Shown here: piece after piece, positions 24,001-28,473 of the stretch | Layout of the letters: the number at the start of each line of letters is the position of its first letter | Position numbering within the stretch: the first letter of the stretch is position 1 | Assembly (NCBI GenBank): GCA_900540985.1 | Contig: UQIC01000027.1 | Coordinates: forward strand, 1 to 28,473 | Direction of reading: 5' to 3' | Source of the DNA: an uncultured Collinsella sp. | GTDB lineage: Bacteria > Actinomycetota > Coriobacteriia > Coriobacteriales > Coriobacteriaceae | Length of the DNA: 28,473 nucleotides | Notes under the pieces: model-generated | Databases searched by the model: none | Seen by the model: the letters and a program-made list of their open reading frames with translations, nothing else | Told to the model about the DNA's origin: nothing | Made by a program: the position numbers and the translations under genes

Positions 24001-25148
24001 TGGCTGAGGCTTTAGAGGTAACGCCCGCCGAGCTGGACGCGTTCGCGGACCGGCTCGGCGAGGTCGAGTCGTATCTCCACCTGGACGAAAAGCGCACGCG
24101 CGTGACCGAGCTCGAGGCCAAAAGTGTTGCCCCTGGCTTTTGGGATGACGCCGACGCCGCCCGTGCCACCATGGAGGAGATCGCGCGTACCAAGGAAGAT
24201 ATCGCTGCCGTGGACACCGCGCGCGGCGAGCTTTCCGATGCCCGCGCCGCGCTGGAGCTTGCCGAGGAGATGGGGGATGACCCCGACGCCGCCGCCCTTC
24301 GCGAGGAGGCTGCAGCCACGGCTGAGCGCCTGGCCCGTGCCATCGACGAGCTCGAGCTTTCGAGCTGGTTTACCGGTGAGTTCGATCACGGCGATGCCAT
24401 TGTGACCATCGAGCCCGGACAGGGTGGTCTGGAGGCGCAGGACTGGACCTTCATGCTCTTTAAGATGTACATGAAGTACTGCCAGCGTCGCGGCTGGAAG
24501 GTCACCATCAACGACTGTCCCGCGGCCGAGGTCATCGGCATCGATCGCGCGACCTTTACCGTCGAAGGCAAGGATGCCTTTGGCATGCTGCGTGCCGAGG
24601 CCGGTGTGCACCGTCTGGTACGTATTAGCCCCACCGATGATAAGAAGCGCCGTCAGACTACATTTGCCGGCGTCGAGGTCATTCCCGTACTGCCCGATGA
24701 TATCGACATCGAGATTAACCCCGACGACATCCGCGTGGACGTGTACCACGCGAGCGGCCCGGGCGGTCAGGGCGTCAACACCACCGACTCTGCTGTGCGC
24801 GTAACGCATTTTCCCAGCGGCATTGTGGTTACCTGCCAAAACGAGCGCAGCCAGATTCAGAATAAGGCTGCGTGCATGCAGATCCTCAAGGCTCGCCTGT
24901 ACGAGATTGAGCTCGAGAAGCGCGCCGAGGCCCTGGATGAGATCCGCGGACCCAAGACCACGATTGGTTTTGGCAACCAGATTCGCAGCTACGTGCTCTA
25001 CCCGTACCAGATGGTCAAGGACCTACGCACGGGTGTGGAGACCAGCAACGTCGAGGCCGTCCTCGATGATGGCGACCTGGACCCGTTTGTGATCGGCTAC
25101 CATCGCTGGGCGACTGGCAACGCCGATGCGGAGGCTCCGTCTGTCTAG
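24000..25148 (+). CDS. prfB: Peptide chain release factor 2
   Basis: Releases completed proteins at UAA and UGA codons. The 382-residue protein has the catalytic GGQ at 255-257 (SGPGGQGVNTTDSAV). The codon-recognition tripeptide position reads Ser-Pro-Thr (210-212, LVRISPTDD), where E. coli RF2 has Ser-Pro-Phe. There is no programmed frameshift: the frame is continuous through VESYLHLDEK, where many bacteria have an in-frame UGA. The start overlaps the secA stop by one base, so the two are translationally coupled and prfB probably has no promoter of its own. Confidence 0.95.
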
Positions 25149-25212
25149 GCACATGGCTGGCTCCGGGTCGATGCAAACGCTTCGCAGGGGTGGTATTTGG
25201 TCAGCGAATCGG

Positions 25213-25266
25213 TAAAATCGAATACAGCGAGAAGTTCAAAGCGCATCCGGCGGGGTGCGCTTTTTT
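25213..25266 (+). terminator. Terminator/attenuator between prfB and the YitT-family gene
   Basis: GCGCATCC (25241-25248) pairs with GGGTGCGC (25253-25260), one G-U pair, loop GGCG, then TTTTTT (25261-25266). It ends just before the GGGAGG ribosome-binding site of the next gene. TAAAAT at 25213-25218 could be a -10 just upstream, in which case the hairpin would sit in that gene's leader. Confidence 0.7.
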
Positions 25267-25278
25267 GAGGGAGGCAGC

Positions 25279-26169
25279 ATGGCATATCGTCTGGACATCA
25301 AGCGCATTCTTTCGATGAACTTCTTTCACGACCTGCCCCAGATCATGTTGGGGTGCGCTCTGGCCGCCATCGCGACCGACTTGTTTTTGATTCCCAACGG
25401 TCTTGCCGCCGGTGGCGTTACGGGCCTTGCCACCATTATCCAGGCGGTCGGCGCGGCGCGCGGCCTATCGCTTCCCGTTGGTATTCAGACGATCGTGATG
25501 AACGCCTTGCTGTTGTTGGTCGTTATGCGCGAGGGCGGCATGTTCTACGTGGTGCAGACCGCGACGGGCTTTGTGCTGCTGGGCTTCTTTACCGATCTGT
25601 TCGCCCCGTTTGTAGCACCTCTGGCGGATGCGGACCTGATGCTCCCTGCCATGTGGGGCGGCATTATTACGGGCATCGGTTACGGCATGGTGTTGCGCGC
25701 CGGCGCCAACACCGGCGGCTCGGACACGATTGGCCAAATCATCTCGCGTAACACCTCGCTGCCGGTGGGCTCGACCGTCATGGCGATCGATGTTGCCGTA
25801 TGCGCGCTATCGGCTCCGGTCTTTTCAATCGAAAACGCACTGTATGCAGGCCTTTCGATGGTCATTAGCGGCTACGTGATCGATGCCGTGGTCGATGGTG
25901 GCAACAAACGCCGTATGGTACTCATCATCTCGGACAAGTTCCCTGATATCGCTGCCGATATTATGTATGGCCTGGGTCGTGGTTGTACCAAGTTTAAGGC
26001 GACTGGCATGTATTCGGGTGCCGAGAAGCCAGTGGTTATGGTCATCGTGAGCCGTCGAGAGCTCAATACCCTCAAGACGATCGTGCGCGAGCGCGATCCT
26101 CATGCCATCGTGACGGTTGCCGACGTTACGGAAGCCTTCGGCGAGGGATTCAAGGACATTAGCGCGTAG
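25279..26169 (+). CDS. YitT-family membrane protein (DUF161 plus DUF2179)
   Basis: A 296-residue integral membrane protein. About five to six transmembrane segments span residues 18-200, starting with PQIMLGCALAAIATDLFLIP and the conserved NGLAAGGVTGLA. Later membrane motifs include GIGYGMVLRAGANTGGSDTI. The cytoplasmic DUF2179 domain (about 205-290) includes GCTKFKATGMYSGAEKPVV and RRELNTLK. The transport role of the family is not established. ATG 25279 is chosen over GTG 25255 because GGGAGG lies 4 bases upstream and the GTG overlaps the terminator stem. It is a single-gene unit. Confidence 0.9.
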   Translation: MAYRLDIKRILSMNFFHDLPQIMLGCALAAIATDLFLIPNGLAAGGVTGLATIIQAVGAARGLSLPVGIQTIVMNALLLLVVMREGGMFYVVQTATGFVLLGFFTDLFAPFVAPLADADLMLPAMWGGIITGIGYGMVLRAGANTGGSDTIGQIISRNTSLPVGSTVMAIDVAVCALSAPVFSIENALYAGLSMVISGYVIDAVVDGGNKRRMVLIISDKFPDIAADIMYGLGRGCTKFKATGMYSGAEKPVVMVIVSRRELNTLKTIVRERDPHAIVTVADVTEAFGEGFKDISA

Positions 26170-26376
26170 GGTCGACCACGTTCCATCCAAAAGACGTTCA
26201 CATTGATAAACCGTTTCATCAGCGGTTCTGCCTGCTAAATTGTTCAAATAATGATAAAAACTCTGGTAAAGCCATCAGTTTCCAGCATAATGAATGACGT
26301 ACGTGCATTGCGGCTGTGTTGGGATTACCTTCGGTGCCGTGCGCATTTTGTCTAATGAGGATGAAAGGAAGGCACA

Positions 26377-27207
26377 ATGAGCGACGAAGAGCTCAAAAAG
26401 GTTGCCAACGAGGTAAGGAAGGGCATCGTCACCGGAGTGCACGCTGCCGAGTCCGGCCATCCGGGCGGTTCGCTCGGCGCTGCCGACATCATGACCTATC
26501 TGTACTTTGAGGAAATGAACGTCGACCCGGCCGATCCCCGCAAGGCCGACCGCGATCGCTTTGTGCTCTCCAAGGGCCACTGTGCTCCGGGTCTGTACGC
26601 CGTGCTCGCCGAGCGCGGGTTCTTCCCCAAGGAGGACCTCGAGACGCTGCGTCATATCGGCAGCCACCTGCAGGGCCATCCCAACATGAACGACACCCCG
26701 GGCGTCGATATGTCCACCGGCTCGCTGGGCCAGGGCATCTCCGCTGCCGTGGGCATGGCGGTTGCCGCCAAGCACTGGGGTGATACTTACCGCACGTACG
26801 CCCTGCTGGGCGATGGCGAGAGCGAGGAGGGCCAGGTCTGGGAGGCCGCCATGTTTGCCGGCAACCAGCAGCTCGATAACCTCTGCGTGATCGTCGACCA
26901 CAACGGCCTGCAGATCGACGGCCCCGTCGAGGAGGTCAACGACCCCATGCCGCTCGCCGACAAGTTCCGCGCCTTTAAGTTCCACGTGGTGGAGCTTGCC
27001 GACGGCAACGATTTCGACCAGATCCGCGCCGCCTTTGCCGAGGCCCGCGCCACCAAGGGTCAGCCGACCGCCATCATCGCCGAGACCATGAAGGGCAAGG
27101 GCGTTTCCTTTATGGAGAACCAGGTTGGTTGGCACGGCAAGGCCCCCAACGATGAACAGTTTGAGCAGGCCATGGCAGAGCTCACGGCCGCCGGAGAGGA
27201 GCTCTAG
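26377..27207 (+). CDS. Transketolase, N-terminal (thiamine diphosphate-binding) subunit
   Basis: With the next gene it forms a split transketolase of the non-oxidative pentose phosphate pathway. The 276-residue protein carries the TPP pyrophosphate/Mg site GDGESEEGQ (145-153) through Asn176 (VDHNGLQ), plus SGHPGGSLGAADIMTYLY, LSKGHCAPGLYAVLAERG, STGSLGQGISAAVGMA and KGKGVSFMEN, all typical of the N-terminal third of transketolase. AAAGGAAGG is well spaced from ATG 26377. The next gene begins 1 base after its stop. Two-gene transketolases are common in anaerobes and archaea. Confidence 0.95.
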   Translation: MSDEELKKVANEVRKGIVTGVHAAESGHPGGSLGAADIMTYLYFEEMNVDPADPRKADRDRFVLSKGHCAPGLYAVLAERGFFPKEDLETLRHIGSHLQGHPNMNDTPGVDMSTGSLGQGISAAVGMAVAAKHWGDTYRTYALLGDGESEEGQVWEAAMFAGNQQLDNLCVIVDHNGLQIDGPVEEVNDPMPLADKFRAFKFHVVELADGNDFDQIRAAFAEARATKGQPTAIIAETMKGKGVSFMENQVGWHGKAPNDEQFEQAMAELTAAGEEL

Positions 27208-27208
27208 G

Positions 27209-28150
27209 ATGGCAGACGTCAAGAAAATCGCCACGCGTGTAAGCTACGGCGAGGCCCTCGTCGAGCTCGCCAACGAGCACGATGACTTTGTGGTCCTCGA
27301 CGCCGACCTGGCCGCCGCCACGCAGACCGGCAAATTTAAGGCCGCATGCCCCGACCGCTTCTTCGACGTGGGTATCGCCGAGAGCAACCTGATGGGTGTT
27401 GCCGCCGGTATCGCGACCACCGGTCGTGTTGCCTTCGCGAGCACCTTTGCCATGTTCGCTGCCGGTCGCGCCTTTGAGCAGGTCCGTAACTCCATCGGCT
27501 ACCCGCACCTTAACGTTAAGATCGGTGCCACGCACGCCGGTATCTCGGTGGGCGAGGATGGCGCCACGCACCAGTGCTGCGAGGATATCGCCCTGATGCG
27601 CGTCATCCCTGGCATGACCGTGATTGTTCCCGCCGACGACGTGGAGGCCCGCGCCGTGACGCGCGCCGCCTACGAGTGCGACGGTCCGGTGTACATGCGC
27701 TTCGCCCGTTTGGCCTCGCCGGTTATCAACGACCCCGAGACCTACAAGTTCGAGTTGGGTAAGGGCATTGTCATGCGCGAGGGCGCCGATGTGACCATCA
27801 TCGCCTGCGGCCTGATGGTCGGCGAGGCTCTCGAGGCCGCCGAGCAGCTCGCTGCCGAGGGCATCGACGCCGAGGTCATCAACATGCACACCATCAAGCC
27901 CATCGATGCCGACCTGATCGTCAAGAGCGCCACCAAGACCGGCCACGTCGTGACCGTCGAGGAGCATTCTGTAATCGGTGGCCTGGGCAGCGCCGTTGCC
28001 GACGTCCTGTGCGAGCAGTGCCCGACGCCGCTCAAGAAGATCGGCGTCAACGACACCTTCGGTGAGTCCGGCCCGGGCGCCGAGCTCCTGCACAAGTACG
28101 GCCTGGACGCCGCCAACATCGTGGCGACCACCAAGGAGTTCTTGGCATAA
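27209..28150 (+). CDS. Transketolase, C-terminal (pyrimidine-binding) subunit
   Basis: A 313-residue partner of the preceding subunit. It contains the pyrimidine-binding domain (DADLAAATQTGKF, FFDVGIAESNLMGVAAGIA with the catalytic Glu in GIAESN, TFAMFAAGRAFEQ, THAGISVGEDGATHQ). The C-terminal transketolase domain is near 190-313 (DVTIIACGLMVGEALEAAEQ, VTVEEHSVIGGLGSAVADVL). The start is set by GGAGAGGAG within the end of the upstream gene, 7 bases before ATG 27209; the longer frame from 27125 overlaps the first subunit and is not supported. Confidence 0.95.
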   Translation: MADVKKIATRVSYGEALVELANEHDDFVVLDADLAAATQTGKFKAACPDRFFDVGIAESNLMGVAAGIATTGRVAFASTFAMFAAGRAFEQVRNSIGYPHLNVKIGATHAGISVGEDGATHQCCEDIALMRVIPGMTVIVPADDVEARAVTRAAYECDGPVYMRFARLASPVINDPETYKFELGKGIVMREGADVTIIACGLMVGEALEAAEQLAAEGIDAEVINMHTIKPIDADLIVKSATKTGHVVTVEEHSVIGGLGSAVADVLCEQCPTPLKKIGVNDTFGESGPGAELLHKYGLDAANIVATTKEFLA

Positions 28151-28169
28151 GGCAAGGCGGATCTCAAGG

Positions 28170-28291
28170 ACTGCTTCGCCAGAACTATAAAACTGTTTCG
28201 CCAGTACTATGGAAACCCGGCAGGGGCGCTCTCTTGGAGAGCGCCCCTGTTTCAGTTGCGGTGAAATAAGGACTGTTTTGCCAGCTTATAG
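28170..28291 (+). repeat. Three copies of a 20-bp motif in the transketolase 3' region
   Basis: ACTGCTTCGCCAGAACTATA (28170-28189), ACTGTTTCGCCAGTACTATG (28192-28211) and ACTGTTTTGCCAGCTTATAG (28272-28291). The first two are in tandem; the third lies inside the following palindrome. Confidence 0.75.
28221..28252 (+). terminator. Intrinsic terminator of the transketolase operon
   Basis: A perfect 13-bp stem (28221-28233 with 28237-28249), loop TTG, then TTT. It is 70 bases after the stop codon. Confidence 0.85.
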
Positions 28292-28319
28292 GCTCAACAG
28301 TCCCTATTTCACCGCAACT
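28254..28319. repeat. 24-bp inverted repeat with 18-base loop
   Basis: The arms 28254-28277 and 28296-28319 are complementary at 23 of 24 positions (core GGTGAAATA and its mirror TATTTCACC). The left arm ends inside the third 20-bp motif copy. The rest of the window (28320-28473) shows no gene I can support. Confidence 0.8.
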
Positions 28320-28473
28320 TATGAAGACGCCCCTCAAGCACGGTCCCATCAGGGAAAAGGGCACATATCGACAAAGTGCAATTCAGACCCCAAGCATGGC
28401 GCTGCTGCACCCAAGCAAAACGCAGCGACCCCTTAGTTATCGCAGGCCGGGCACAGGGTTACTCTCCAAATCT

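Noticed and set aside
26170..26376. Promoter of the transketolase operon
   Set aside because: The region is relatively AT-rich with several weak -10-like boxes (TAAATT, CATAAT), but none pairs with a convincing -35, so I did not choose one.
28433..28473. End of a minus-strand gene entering from the right (reads ...VTLCPACDN stop)
   Set aside because: Only 12 or 13 codons are visible; too short to support a gene call, although the Cys-Pro-x-Cys end is suggestive.

Overview
The window looks like a chromosomal segment of a high-GC actinobacterium of the class Coriobacteriia, most likely Collinsella or a close relative. This rests on base composition, codon use, the split transketolase, the L31 gene with an Ala/Lys-rich tail, and the style of the intergenic palindromes. 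It is an inference; no rRNA or other marker gene is present.

Housekeeping genes fill both flanks. From the left: the 3' end of an acidic helical protein (2-622); a bifunctional class A penicillin-binding protein on the minus strand (812-3004) divergent from a U32-family protein of RlhA size (3167-5125); tyrosyl-tRNA synthetase (5222-6433); adenine deaminase (6708-8528); two HAD/Cof-type phosphatases facing each other (8700-9494 plus, 9613-10455 minus); and an ACT-domain protein followed by citrate synthase on the minus strand (12326 to 10543). The right flank has rpmE (L31) behind a two-hairpin leader, secA overlapping prfB, a YitT-family membrane protein, and transketolase as two subunits.

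Between the ACT gene and rpmE sits an accessory island of about 7.6 kb. It is bounded by 64-bp direct repeats (12508-12571 and 20137-20200, 62/64 identical). From left to right it holds a 5'-truncated tyrosine recombinase, an XRE regulator with a DUF2975-like membrane protein (both minus strand), a small secreted lactococcin-972-like peptide, a long permease made of two homologous halves, an ABC ATPase, a permease-ATPase fusion, and a second small secreted peptide. The three permease units share an NGxGxxxYP motif with identical spacing, and both ATPases share the same departures from textbook ABC motifs. The likely reading is two related peptide plus ABC-transporter modules with opposite gene order, possibly a bacteriocin or contact-toxin system with export or self-protection, under an XRE-type switch. 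This is the most likely place for an undescribed system.

Other points of interest: RF2 carries Ser-Pro-Thr where E. coli has Ser-Pro-Phe, and all 15 flank genes end in TAG or TAA and never TGA. A ribosome-binding site is buried in a two-tier hairpin before the first HAD gene. Several families of long intergenic palindromes (REP-like) occur outside the island.
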